From Pseudomonas sp. PB101 (GTDB lineage Bacteria > Pseudomonadota > Gammaproteobacteria > Pseudomonadales > Pseudomonadaceae), in contig NZ_RWIR01000020.1 in the NCBI RefSeq assembly GCF_009764265.1, forward strand, positions 61,001-125,000: DNA of 64,000 bases, written 5' to 3'. The position numbers and the translations under genes were made by a program. The first letter of the stretch is position 1. Each line of letters starts with the position of its first letter. Shown in pieces: positions 7,730 to 17,122 of this stretch. A model generated the notes under the pieces. The model saw only the letters and a list, made by a program, of their open reading frames with translations, was not told the DNA's origin and did no database searches.

Positions 7730-8710
7730 ATGAGCGCACTCGACGACCTCAACGCCCTGCAAGCCAGCATCGCCGAAGCGGTGCTCGGCCAGGACCAGGT
7801 GATCCGGCAGATGCTCGTCGGCTTGCTGGCCAACGGGCATTTGCTCCTCGAAAGCCTGCCTGGCCTGGCCAAGACGCGCACGGTCAAGTCACTGGCCAGG
7901 CACCTGGACGCAAAGATGAGTCGCATCCAGTTCACCCCGGACTTGCTGCCGTCGGACATCACCGGCGCCGAGGTGCTGCATCAGGTCGAAGGCAAGAACG
8001 AAATCCGCTTCCAGCCAGGTCCCCTGTTCGGCAACCTGATCCTGGCCGACGAGATCAACCGTGCGCCGGCCAAGGTCCAGGCGGCATTGCTGGAAGCCAT
8101 GGAAGAACGCCAGATCACCGTGGCCGGCAACAGCCACGCATTGCCCGAGCTGTTCATCGTGGTCGCCACCCAGAACCCGATCGAACAGGAAGGCACCTAT
8201 CCGCTGCCGGAAGCGCAGATGGACCGTTTCCTGATGAAGGTGCTGCTCGATTACCCAAGCGCGGAAAACGAAAGCCAGGTGCTGCGTCTGCTGCGTGTAG
8301 AAGAACAGGCACTCGGCGCCAGGACGGCTGCGGTGCCGGGCTTCTCCCTGTCGCAGGACGTGATCTTCGCCGCGCGCCGTGAAGTCAGCGCCGTGCACGT
8401 ATCGCCGGCCATCGACCGCTACCTGATCGACCTGATCAACGCCACTCGCCACCCGGCCGACTACGACGCCGACCTCGGCCGCTGGATCAACATCGGCGCC
8501 AGCCCGCGTGGCGGCATCGGACTGGATCGCTGCGCCCGCGCCGATGCCTGGTTGCAGGGGCAGGACTTCGTGTCGCCGGACAACGTCCGCGCCGTGGTGC
8601 ACCCGGTGCTGCGCCATCGCCTGCAACTGAGTTACGACGCCGTGGCCGACGGCGTCAGCGCCGACCAGGTGCTCGACCGCCTGCTCGATAAAGTGGCGGT
8701 TCCGGCCTGA
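7730..8710 (+). CDS. MoxR-family AAA+ ATPase (first copy)
   Basis: A 326-residue cytoplasmic ATPase. The P-loop region at 41-49 reads ESLPGLAKT, so the first glycine usually seen in MoxR (EGxPGLAKT) is a serine. Walker B LILADEINR is at about 103-111, sensor 1 VVATQNPIEQEGTYPLPEAQ follows, and a C-terminal helical lid is present. MoxR proteins pair with VWA-domain proteins as chaperones in maturation or cofactor loading of exported or large complexes. The stop codon overlaps the next ATG (TGATG). A paralogue lies at 34917-35876, with about the same layout of neighbours. Confidence 0.93.
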   Translation: MSALDDLNALQASIAEAVLGQDQVIRQMLVGLLANGHLLLESLPGLAKTRTVKSLARHLDAKMSRIQFTPDLLPSDITGAEVLHQVEGKNEIRFQPGPLFGNLILADEINRAPAKVQAALLEAMEERQITVAGNSHALPELFIVVATQNPIEQEGTYPLPEAQMDRFLMKVLLDYPSAENESQVLRLLRVEEQALGARTAAVPGFSLSQDVIFAARREVSAVHVSPAIDRYLIDLINATRHPADYDADLGRWINIGASPRGGIGLDRCARADAWLQGQDFVSPDNVRAVVHPVLRHRLQLSYDAVADGVSADQVLDRLLDKVAVPA

Positions 8711-9648
8711 TGAACAGCGTCGATGGCCTGGTGTATGTCTCTCTGGCGCAATTGATGGCACTGGAGTTCAAGGCCCGCGACCTGAGTTTTCTGGCGCGTC
8801 AGCCCCAGGGCAGCATCCTGGCCGGCAACCACGCTTCGCGTTTGCGTGGCCGGGGCCTGAACTTCGATGAGCTGCGCCGCTATCAGCCGGGGGACGATTT
8901 GCGTCACCTCGACTGGCGCGCCTCCCTGCGCACCGGCAAACCGGTGGTGCGAACCTTCACCGAGGAGCGCGACCGCCCGGCGCTGATCCTGGTCGACCAG
9001 CGCATGTCGATGTTCTTTGGCTCGCAACGCAGCTTCAAATCCGCCGTCGCCGCCGAGCTCGGCGCCCTGGCGGCGTGGATGGTGTTCAACGCCGGCGACC
9101 GCGTCGGCGGACTGGTGTTCAACGATCAACGCATCGACAGCATCGCCCCGCTGCGCAGTCGCAAACGCATCGAAGCACTGTGCAGCCGCATCGCCCGGCA
9201 GAACCAGGAACTGAATGCCGCCAACCCGGACGCCGAAGGCGAAGACCAGCTCGACAAGGTCCTGCAACATTGCCTGGCCGTGGCCGGTCACGATCACCTG
9301 ATCTGCATCGTCAGCGACTTCGCGGGCGCCGGCGAACGCACCTTGCAACTGATGCGGCAACTGGCGGCCCATAACGATGTGATCGCCATGCAGGTCTATG
9401 ACCCGCTGGCACTGAACCTGCCGAAAAACGGTCGTTTGCTGATCACCCAGGGGCAATTGCAGGTGGAGCTGGCGGTGGATCGGCAACAGGTGCACCAGCC
9501 ACTCGGGGATTTTCTCAGCGGCCGGCTCAAGGATGTCGCGACATTGCTGCGCCGCAGCCAGGTGCCGTTGATGATGTTCAGCACGGCCACAGAGGCCCAC
9601 GAACAACTGCGCGCCGAACTGGGCAAACTCGCCGGAGGGCGTCGATGA
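8710..9648 (+). CDS. DUF58 protein (first copy)
   Basis: A 312-residue protein with the DUF58 core RLRGRGLNFDELRRYQPGDD and LRHLDWRAS at about 40-75 and a VWA-like fold after it (ALILVDQRMSMFFGSQ). No transmembrane segment is evident. DUF58 proteins lie directly after MoxR in almost all MoxR operons and are thought to link the ATPase to the VWA partners. It overlaps MoxR upstream and the DUF4381 gene downstream (ATGA), indicating coupled translation. Confidence 0.9.
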   Translation: MNSVDGLVYVSLAQLMALEFKARDLSFLARQPQGSILAGNHASRLRGRGLNFDELRRYQPGDDLRHLDWRASLRTGKPVVRTFTEERDRPALILVDQRMSMFFGSQRSFKSAVAAELGALAAWMVFNAGDRVGGLVFNDQRIDSIAPLRSRKRIEALCSRIARQNQELNAANPDAEGEDQLDKVLQHCLAVAGHDHLICIVSDFAGAGERTLQLMRQLAAHNDVIAMQVYDPLALNLPKNGRLLITQGQLQVELAVDRQQVHQPLGDFLSGRLKDVATLLRRSQVPLMMFSTATEAHEQLRAELGKLAGGRR

Positions 9649-10235
9649 ATCCCGACATCCCGAGCATCGACCAACTCAAGGAAATGGCCCTGCCGGCGCC
9701 GGTCAGTTACGCACCGCAAACCTGGGGTTGGTGGGCGTTGCTCGCACTGTTGATCATCACACTGGTGGTCACAGGCGCACGGCGGTACTGGCAATGGCGG
9801 CGCGATCGTTATCGGCGCGAGGCGTTACTGCGGCTGGAGGAATTGCAGCAGCGCAGCAATGACCTGAGCGCGTTGCGCGAACTTCCGGAGCTGCTCAAAC
9901 GCGTGGCCCTGTCGATGCCCTCCCGACAACACACAAACCCTGTGGGAGCTGGCTTGCCAGCGATAAGGCATTCACATTCAACATTGATATCAGCCGGCAA
10001 ACCGCCATCGCTGGCAAGCCAGCTCCTACAGGGGCCCGCCGCATTGGGGAATGGGGACTGGCAGGCGTTTTTGCAGCGGCACAGCAAACAGCCGCTGCCC
10101 GCCGACTTCAGCCAACAGTTGGCGCAGCTCGCCTATGCGCCTGACGCAACATTGCAGGCCCTGCCGAACGACCAGCGCCAGCAACTGTTCAACACCTGCA
10201 AAATCTGGGTGGAGCGTCATCATGTGGCAGCTTGA
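9645..10235 (+). CDS. DUF4381 membrane protein carrying an in-frame REPIN (first copy)
   Basis: A 196-residue protein. An N-terminal segment (MNPDIPSIDQLKEMALPAPV) is followed by one transmembrane helix (WWALLALLIITLVVTGA) and a cytoplasmic helical part, the layout of DUF4381. A complete REPIN at 9938-10033 is translated as about 32 residues (near [13 protein letters not shown] to SLASQLLQG) between MPSRQ and LGNGDWQAFL. The paralogue at 36823-37317 has no such insert and is 164 residues. The frame is kept and no stop is introduced, so a protein with a novel loop could be made. It overlaps the next gene by 14 bases. Confidence 0.85.
   Translation: MNPDIPSIDQLKEMALPAPVSYAPQTWGWWALLALLIITLVVTGARRYWQWRRDRYRREALLRLEELQQRSNDLSALRELPELLKRVALSMPSRQHTNPVGAGLPAIRHSHSTLISAGKPPSLASQLLQGPAALGNGDWQAFLQRHSKQPLPADFSQQLAQLAYAPDATLQALPNDQRQQLFNTCKIWVERHHVAA
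9938..10033. repeat. REPIN inside the DUF4381 gene
   Basis: Arms CCTGTGGGAGCTGGCTTGCC and the near-complement at 10008-10033 flank about 45 bases. This is the ctgg-arm type. It lies wholly within a coding region and keeps the frame open. Confidence 0.9.
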
Positions 10236-11214
10236 TTACCCTTGGTTGCTGATCCTGTTGCCGCTGCCGTGGTTCGGCTATCGCTACCTGCCCGATTACC
10301 GTGAAGCGCGCAGCGCCGTGCGCGTACCGTTTTTCGCGGCGATGAGCCGTGCCGTCGGCCAGGCACCGAGCCAGGCCGGCACCCGCAGCAACCGCTGGCA
10401 GTTGTTCCTCAATCTGCTGGTCTGGACATTGTTGCTGGTGGCGGCGAGCCGGCCGGTGTTCGTGGAAAAACCCATCGAACGCCAGCAGCCAGTGCGTGAC
10501 CTGATGTTGGCCATCGACATTTCCCAGTCGATGGAAACCACCGATTTCACCGACGCCAACGGCCAGAAGATCAATCGCCTGGCCGCGGTCAAGGAAGTGG
10601 TGCACGGGTTCATCGACAAGCGCAAAGAAGATCGAATCGGTCTGATCGTGTTCGGCACCGGGGCCTATCCGCAGGCGCCGTTGACCCTCGACCACGCCAG
10701 CCTGTCACTGTTGCTGGACGACACCGGCATCGGCATGGCCGGCCCCAACACGGCCATCGGCGACGCCATCGGCCTGAGCCTGAAACTGCTGGACCAGGCC
10801 CACGAACAGGAAAAAGTGCTGATCCTGCTCACGGACGGCAACGACACCAGCAGCGCCATCACCCCGGACCACGCCGCCGCCATGGCCGCGGCCAAAGGCG
10901 TGGTGATCCACACCATCGGCATTGGCGACCCGAATGCCGAGGGCGAAGCCAAGGTCAACCTGCAAGGCTTGCAGGACATTGCCCAGGCCACGGGCGGACG
11001 CTTCTTCCGCGCCGAAGACCGCACCGCCCTGGATCAGGTCTACAGCACCCTGGACAAACTCACCCCGCATGAGGTCAAGACCCTCAGCCATCAGCCCAAA
11101 CGCGATCTGTTCTGGTGGCCGCTGGGCGCCGCCATCGCCCTGCTGGCGATTTATCACCTGGGTGCCCTGCTCCTTCCGCGCCTGATGTTCGCGCGCCAAC
11201 GGCAGGAGGCCTGA
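10222..11214 (+). CDS. VWA-domain membrane protein, BatA-like (first copy)
   Basis: A 330-residue protein starting MWQLDYPWLLILLPLPWFGY, with transmembrane helices at the N-terminus, at about 55-75 and near the C-terminus (LGAAIALLAIYHLGALLL). The VWA domain between them has a complete MIDAS: DISQSM at about 94-99 and LLTDGND later. It should bind a divalent metal and a partner on the periplasmic or membrane face. The ATG at 10222 is chosen by comparison with the second copy (37310), which starts MFEFAWPWMFALLPLPWLM. It is followed after one base by the next VWA gene. Confidence 0.9.
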   Translation: MWQLDYPWLLILLPLPWFGYRYLPDYREARSAVRVPFFAAMSRAVGQAPSQAGTRSNRWQLFLNLLVWTLLLVAASRPVFVEKPIERQQPVRDLMLAIDISQSMETTDFTDANGQKINRLAAVKEVVHGFIDKRKEDRIGLIVFGTGAYPQAPLTLDHASLSLLLDDTGIGMAGPNTAIGDAIGLSLKLLDQAHEQEKVLILLTDGNDTSSAITPDHAAAMAAAKGVVIHTIGIGDPNAEGEAKVNLQGLQDIAQATGGRFFRAEDRTALDQVYSTLDKLTPHEVKTLSHQPKRDLFWWPLGAAIALLAIYHLGALLLPRLMFARQRQEA

Positions 11215-11215
11215 C

Positions 11216-12796
11216 ATGGACATCAACCTCAGCGACTTCCATTTCCTGCGCCCCCTGTGGCTGTTGCTCGCACTCCTCGGTGCGCTGCTGCCGTTGCTGT
11301 GGCGGCGCAATCAGGATCTGCAGCGGCGCTTGCGCAGCAACATCGCCGCGCACCTGCTGCCGCATCTGCTGATCACTGCGCAGGACCATCAACGCCTGCG
11401 TCCGGTGCATCTGCTCTGTGCCCTGCTGGTACTGGGTTCCGTTGCGGCGGCCGGGCCGACCTGGGAACAGGATCGGCCGGACTTTCTGGAAAACCGCGCG
11501 CCGCTGATTATTGCCGTCGACCTGTCGCCCTCCATGGACGCCAGCGATGTTCCGCCCAGTCGCCTGGAAGCGGTCAAGCACAAGCTCCACGACCTGATCC
11601 AGCGCCGCGCCGGTTCGCGCAATGCCTTGATTGCCTATGCCGGCAGCGCGCACCTGGTGTTGCCCGCCACCGACGACCCGGCGTTGCTCGACACCTTCAT
11701 ACAGGCCCTGAGCACCGACCTGATCAGAAAACCGGGAAAAAATGTCAGCGCGGTCATCGATCAGGCCAAGCGCCTGCTCGCCGCCGAAAAAACCCCCGGC
11801 ACCCTGCTGCTGATCACCGATGGCGCCGACACCTCGGCGCTGGCAGGCCTGGACAAGCAACTGGCGGACAGCGCATTGCAGGTGCTGATATTGGCGGCTG
11901 GCAGCACCGACGGCGGGATCATCCACGATGCCGCCGGCCAGCCTCGCATCGACAGCAACGGTCGCCCGCAACTCGGCAGTTTCGACCAGGACGCCCTCAA
12001 GCAGTTGGCCTCGGCCGTCGATGCCCCGCTGGGCAGCCTGACCCTCAACGATGACGACCTGGACTGGATCGAACTGCACGCCGAGCAACACTTCCAGTCA
12101 GCCAGTGACGAGCAGCGCGAACTGCACTGGAAAGACGCCGGTTACTGGCTGTGCTGGCCGCTGTTGTTGATCGCCTTCTTCAGCGTCCGCAGGGGCTGGA
12201 GCGTGAACTGGATGGCTGGCTTGCTGCTGGCGGTGGGCCTGGGTCTGCAACCGGCGCCGGCACAGGCCAATGCGCTGACCGATGCCTTTTTCACCCGTGA
12301 CCAGCAAGGTCGCTGGGCCTTTGAACATCAGCACTACCCTCAGGCGGCGGCGCTGTTTGTCGATCCGTACTGGAAAGGCGTAGCCGCCTACAACGCGGCC
12401 GATTTCGACCTGGCCCTGGCCAGCTTCGCGCGCCTCGACACGCCGCAGGCGTATTTCTACCTGGGCAACATCTACGTGCGCCGATTCAAGTTCGATCAGG
12501 CCATCGCGGCCTATCAGCAGGCGCTGAAGTTGCAACCACAGTTCCCCGAAGCCACGGCCAACCTGGCCTTGGCGATCGCCCTGGAGAAAGACACCGAAAG
12601 CGCCGAGAAAAACGCGCCGGAGGTCAAGCCCGACGACATCAAGATGGACAAGGCCCCGGGCAAAGGCCAAAGCAAAAAGGTCGAGACCCAGCAAGCGGCA
12701 TCGGATGAGCAGTGGTTGCAGAACCTCACCACGTCGCCGGCGAAATTCCTCAAGCAGAAATTCAGCCTGCAGGATCAGGCGGGGGCCAAGCCATGA
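11216..12796 (+). CDS. VWA plus TPR membrane protein, BatB/BatC-like (first copy)
   Basis: A 526-residue protein. N-terminal membrane segments are followed by a VWA domain with an intact MIDAS ([14 protein letters not shown] at about 98-111). Then come two central hydrophobic helices (about 309-345) and a C-terminal TPR region ([20 protein letters not shown], about 420-455) ending in a charged tail. The fusion of BatB- and BatC-type domains is common in gammaproteobacteria. The stop overlaps the ATG of batD as ATGA. The second-copy paralogue at 38389 has lost the MIDAS residues, whereas this one keeps them. Confidence 0.9.
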   Translation: MDINLSDFHFLRPLWLLLALLGALLPLLWRRNQDLQRRLRSNIAAHLLPHLLITAQDHQRLRPVHLLCALLVLGSVAAAGPTWEQDRPDFLENRAPLIIAVDLSPSMDASDVPPSRLEAVKHKLHDLIQRRAGSRNALIAYAGSAHLVLPATDDPALLDTFIQALSTDLIRKPGKNVSAVIDQAKRLLAAEKTPGTLLLITDGADTSALAGLDKQLADSALQVLILAAGSTDGGIIHDAAGQPRIDSNGRPQLGSFDQDALKQLASAVDAPLGSLTLNDDDLDWIELHAEQHFQSASDEQRELHWKDAGYWLCWPLLLIAFFSVRRGWSVNWMAGLLLAVGLGLQPAPAQANALTDAFFTRDQQGRWAFEHQHYPQAAALFVDPYWKGVAAYNAADFDLALASFARLDTPQAYFYLGNIYVRRFKFDQAIAAYQQALKLQPQFPEATANLALAIALEKDTESAEKNAPEVKPDDIKMDKAPGKGQSKKVETQQAASDEQWLQNLTTSPAKFLKQKFSLQDQAGAKP

Positions 12797-14238
12797 TCAG
12801 CCTTCAAGACCGAGTCGCCATCATCGCGGGCAAGCCCGCTCCCACAGGGGCCTTGTGTCGCACACAAATGGTGGGAATCACTTCAATCAACTGTGGGAGC
12901 GGGCTTGCCCGCGATGGCGTCAGATCAACCACCGCAGCAATTGGCACCTTGCTTCTATGCCTGATCAGCCTCGCAGCCTGGGGTAATGAACCTCAACTGA
13001 AAGTCCAGGCCACCCTGCAACCCGCCGACCCCGTCATGGTCGGCAGCCTGGTCGAGTTGCAACTCGATGTCTTCACCGACACCTGGTTCACCAGCGCCCC
13101 CACCCTGCCCGACCTGAAACTGCCCGGCGCATTGGTGATGCCGCCGGACGGCCATGCCGAGCACATCAACCAGACCTTCGACGGCCAATCCTTCAGCGGC
13201 ATGCGCTACAGCTACCTGATCACCCCGAACCTGGCCCAGGGCTTCGACATTCCGGCGCTGACGGTACAAGCCACACCGGGGCAGGCCAGTCAGGCACTCA
13301 GCGCCCAGAGCCAGCCCTTGCATTTCAACGCCGCGCAACCACCGGGGTTCCAGCCCGGTGAGGCGGTACTGGTGGCTCAAGGACTGCGGTTTACCCAGAA
13401 GACCATCCATTCGGCCACGCCGCTGAAGGTCGGCGACAGCATCACCCGGGAACTGACCTTGCAGGCCGACGGTGCCCTGGCCATGGCACTGCCGACACCG
13501 ACGCTGGACGCCATCAAGGGGCTGAGCCGCTATCCGAAAGCGCCGCAGATCCGCAATCTGGATGACGGTCGCGGCAACTTCAATGGTGGCCAGCGCATCG
13601 ACAGCGTGACCTACCGTATCGACCAGCAAGGCCACTACAGCCTGCCAGCCGTCGAACTGAAATGGTGGGACGCCGGCAGCCAGAAAACCCGCACGGCCAT
13701 GGTGCCTGCCGTGACCTTCGACGCGGCGGCCAACAGAGCCTACAAGCCGGTTTTTTCCATCACCGAAGACCTGAAAAAACTCGGCCAACAGAATCGCCTG
13801 CACCTTTCCGGGCACTGGTTCGGACTATTGGCACTGGTGTTGGCGGTGGTGGCACTGGGTTGGTTCAGTCGCCCGCTCGTGCATCGCATCTACCTCAACT
13901 GGCAGGCTCGACGCCGCGCCCGACACGCCGCCTGGCTCGATTCCGCCGACTACGCGTGGCGGCAGATCCCGGCGCAGATCGAGGGCAAACCGACGCAACT
14001 CAGCGCCTTGTACCTGTGGACCCGGCGCAGCCGCAAGGGCCTCAAACTGACGAACCTCGGCCCACGCCTGCAAACGTTCCTGCGCGCTTGCTACGGCCGT
14101 GAGCCCACCAAAGATCAGGCGCTGCGCCAAATCAGGCAATCCTTGTCTACGCTGCATAATCAGGCCGAACGTAACAGGGAATCTGTCGCACCAGCGCTGC
14201 ATCCGCTCAACCCCGTTCACGAGAAGGATTTCCCATGA
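12793..14238 (+). CDS. BatD-like protein with a REPIN between start codon and signal peptide (first copy)
   Basis: A 481-residue frame from the ATG at 12793, which overlaps the preceding stop (ATGA). Codons 1-9 (MISLQDRVA) precede a full REPIN at 12820-12916, which is translated through in frame. Only after this comes a hydrophobic signal-like segment ([15 protein letters not shown], about residues 48-62), the beta-rich BatD/DUF7939-type body and a C-terminal transmembrane helix ([16 protein letters not shown]). BatD proteins are periplasmic, membrane-tethered partners of VWA proteins. With this start the signal peptide is buried about 45 residues in. A later TTG at the beginning of LLLCLIS is an alternative start. 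It overlaps the HAD gene by 4 bases. Confidence 0.85.
   Translation: MISLQDRVAIIAGKPAPTGALCRTQMVGITSINCGSGLARDGVRSTTAAIGTLLLCLISLAAWGNEPQLKVQATLQPADPVMVGSLVELQLDVFTDTWFTSAPTLPDLKLPGALVMPPDGHAEHINQTFDGQSFSGMRYSYLITPNLAQGFDIPALTVQATPGQASQALSAQSQPLHFNAAQPPGFQPGEAVLVAQGLRFTQKTIHSATPLKVGDSITRELTLQADGALAMALPTPTLDAIKGLSRYPKAPQIRNLDDGRGNFNGGQRIDSVTYRIDQQGHYSLPAVELKWWDAGSQKTRTAMVPAVTFDAAANRAYKPVFSITEDLKKLGQQNRLHLSGHWFGLLALVLAVVALGWFSRPLVHRIYLNWQARRRARHAAWLDSADYAWRQIPAQIEGKPTQLSALYLWTRRSRKGLKLTNLGPRLQTFLRACYGREPTKDQALRQIRQSLSTLHNQAERNRESVAPALHPLNPVHEKDFP
12820..12916. repeat. REPIN inside the 5' end of the first batD
   Basis: Arms TCGCGGGCAAGCCCGCTCCC and GGGAGCGGGCTTGCCCGCGA, an almost perfect inverted pair about 97 bases across. 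It lies between the start codon and the secretion signal of the BatD-like protein. Confidence 0.92.
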
Positions 14239-15263
14239 CAAATTCGATATCGCTGCGCCATCACCGCGCATTCAGTTTCCTGCTGACGCTGGCGCTCAGC
14301 CTGCCGTTGCTGGTGCAGGCCGCCGAGCCACTGCCCTCGTGGAACGATGGCCCGTCGAAAAAGCAGATCATTGAATTCGTCCAGGCTGTCACCGACCAGA
14401 ACAGCAAGGACTTCGTCAAACCCGAGGACCGCATTGCCGTTTTCGATAACGACGGCACCTTGTGGAGCGAGCAGCCGATGTACTTCGAGCTGCTGTTCGC
14501 TCTCGAGGAAGTCAAGCGCACCGCGCCGCAGCACCCTGAATGGAAAACCACCCAACCGTTCCAGGCAGTGCTGGAAAACGATCACAAGGCCCTGGCCGCC
14601 ACCGGCATGGAAGGCCTGCTGAAAATCGTCGCTGCGACCCACTCCGGCATGACCACCGAAGCCTTCGAGGACTACGCCAAGACCTGGCTGAGCCAGGCCC
14701 GCCATCCGAAAACCGGCAAGCCCTACACCGAGATGATCTTCCAGCCGATGCTGGAGATGCTCGACTACCTGCGCGGCCAGGACTTCAAGACCTACATCGT
14801 TTCCGGCGGCGACACCGGGTTCATGCGCGCCTTCGCCGAGAAGGTCTACGGCATTCCACCCGAGCAGGTCATCGGCACCACATTCGTCACAACGTTTGAC
14901 TACAAGGATGGCAAGGCCTCGATCCTGCGCACGCCGAAGCTGGCCCACAACGACGATGGCCCGGGCAAACCGGTGAGCATCGACGCGGTGATCGGGCGTC
15001 GGCCCATCCTCGCCTTCGGCAACTCCGACGGCGACCTGCAAATGCTTCAGTGGACCGCCGCCGGTCCCGGCAAACGCTTCATGGGCCTGGTGCATCACAC
15101 CGACGCCAAACGCGAATGGGCCTACGACCGGCAGTCGCAGATCGGCCGCCTGGACAAAGCCCTGGACGAAGCGAACAAACGTGGCTGGACGGTCGTCGAC
15201 ATGGCGTCCGAATGGCGTCGGATCTACCCGTTCGATGCCGCCACAACCGAGCAAGTGCAATAA
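14235..15263 (+). CDS. periplasmic HAD-family phosphatase
   Basis: A 342-residue protein with a cleavable signal peptide ([20 protein letters not shown]). HAD motif [12 protein letters not shown] at about 68-78 provides the nucleophilic and acid/base aspartates; motif [12 protein letters not shown] follows, and motif [15 protein letters not shown] carries the metal-binding acidic residues. All catalytic positions look intact, so it is a likely phosphomonoesterase. Its substrate is unknown. The start overlaps batD by 4 bases and the sulfatase follows after 72 bases. A periplasmic phosphatase and a sulfatase in one transcript suggests joint handling of an esterified substrate. Confidence 0.88.
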   Translation: MTNSISLRHHRAFSFLLTLALSLPLLVQAAEPLPSWNDGPSKKQIIEFVQAVTDQNSKDFVKPEDRIAVFDNDGTLWSEQPMYFELLFALEEVKRTAPQHPEWKTTQPFQAVLENDHKALAATGMEGLLKIVAATHSGMTTEAFEDYAKTWLSQARHPKTGKPYTEMIFQPMLEMLDYLRGQDFKTYIVSGGDTGFMRAFAEKVYGIPPEQVIGTTFVTTFDYKDGKASILRTPKLAHNDDGPGKPVSIDAVIGRRPILAFGNSDGDLQMLQWTAAGPGKRFMGLVHHTDAKREWAYDRQSQIGRLDKALDEANKRGWTVVDMASEWRRIYPFDAATTEQVQ

Positions 15264-15335
15264 AAGACGTAATGCAGGACCGCAATAAACGTTTGTCGCA
15301 GTACGCGACGCAAGTGAGCATAAGGAGCCAGTCAG

Positions 15336-16916
<1,581 letters not shown>

Positions 16917-16929
16917 GACCGCTGGACCG

Positions 16930-16964
16930 CCGCTCGCCTTCACCGGCGAGCGGTACTGTTTTCG
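16930..16964 (+). terminator. hairpin after the sulfatase gene
   Basis: A 9-bp GC stem (CCGCTCGCC at 16930-16938 with GGCGAGCGG at 16945-16953) and a TACTGTTTT tail, 14 bases after the stop. The T tract is weak, so termination may be partial. Confidence 0.6.
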
Positions 16965-16985
16965 ACTTGTGACTGTATTGGCCCC

Positions 16986-17076
16986 AATCGCGGGCAAGTC
17001 GGATCGCCGCACCGCCGCTCCCACAGGGATTTTGTCGTACCGAAGATCCAGTGTGGGAGCGGGCTTGCCCGCGATG
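16986..17076. repeat. REPIN with a modified left arm
   Basis: The right arm is standard (GTGGGAGCGGGCTTGCCCGC). The left arm carries about 14 extra bases (GTCGGATCGCCGCACC) between CGCGGGCAA and GCCGCTCCCAC. It lies between the sulfatase and the next gene. Confidence 0.85.
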
Positions 17077-17122
17077 AGGCCCGCACAGTCGCAGTTTTCT
17101 TGAATTGCAAAGGCAATCCGCA

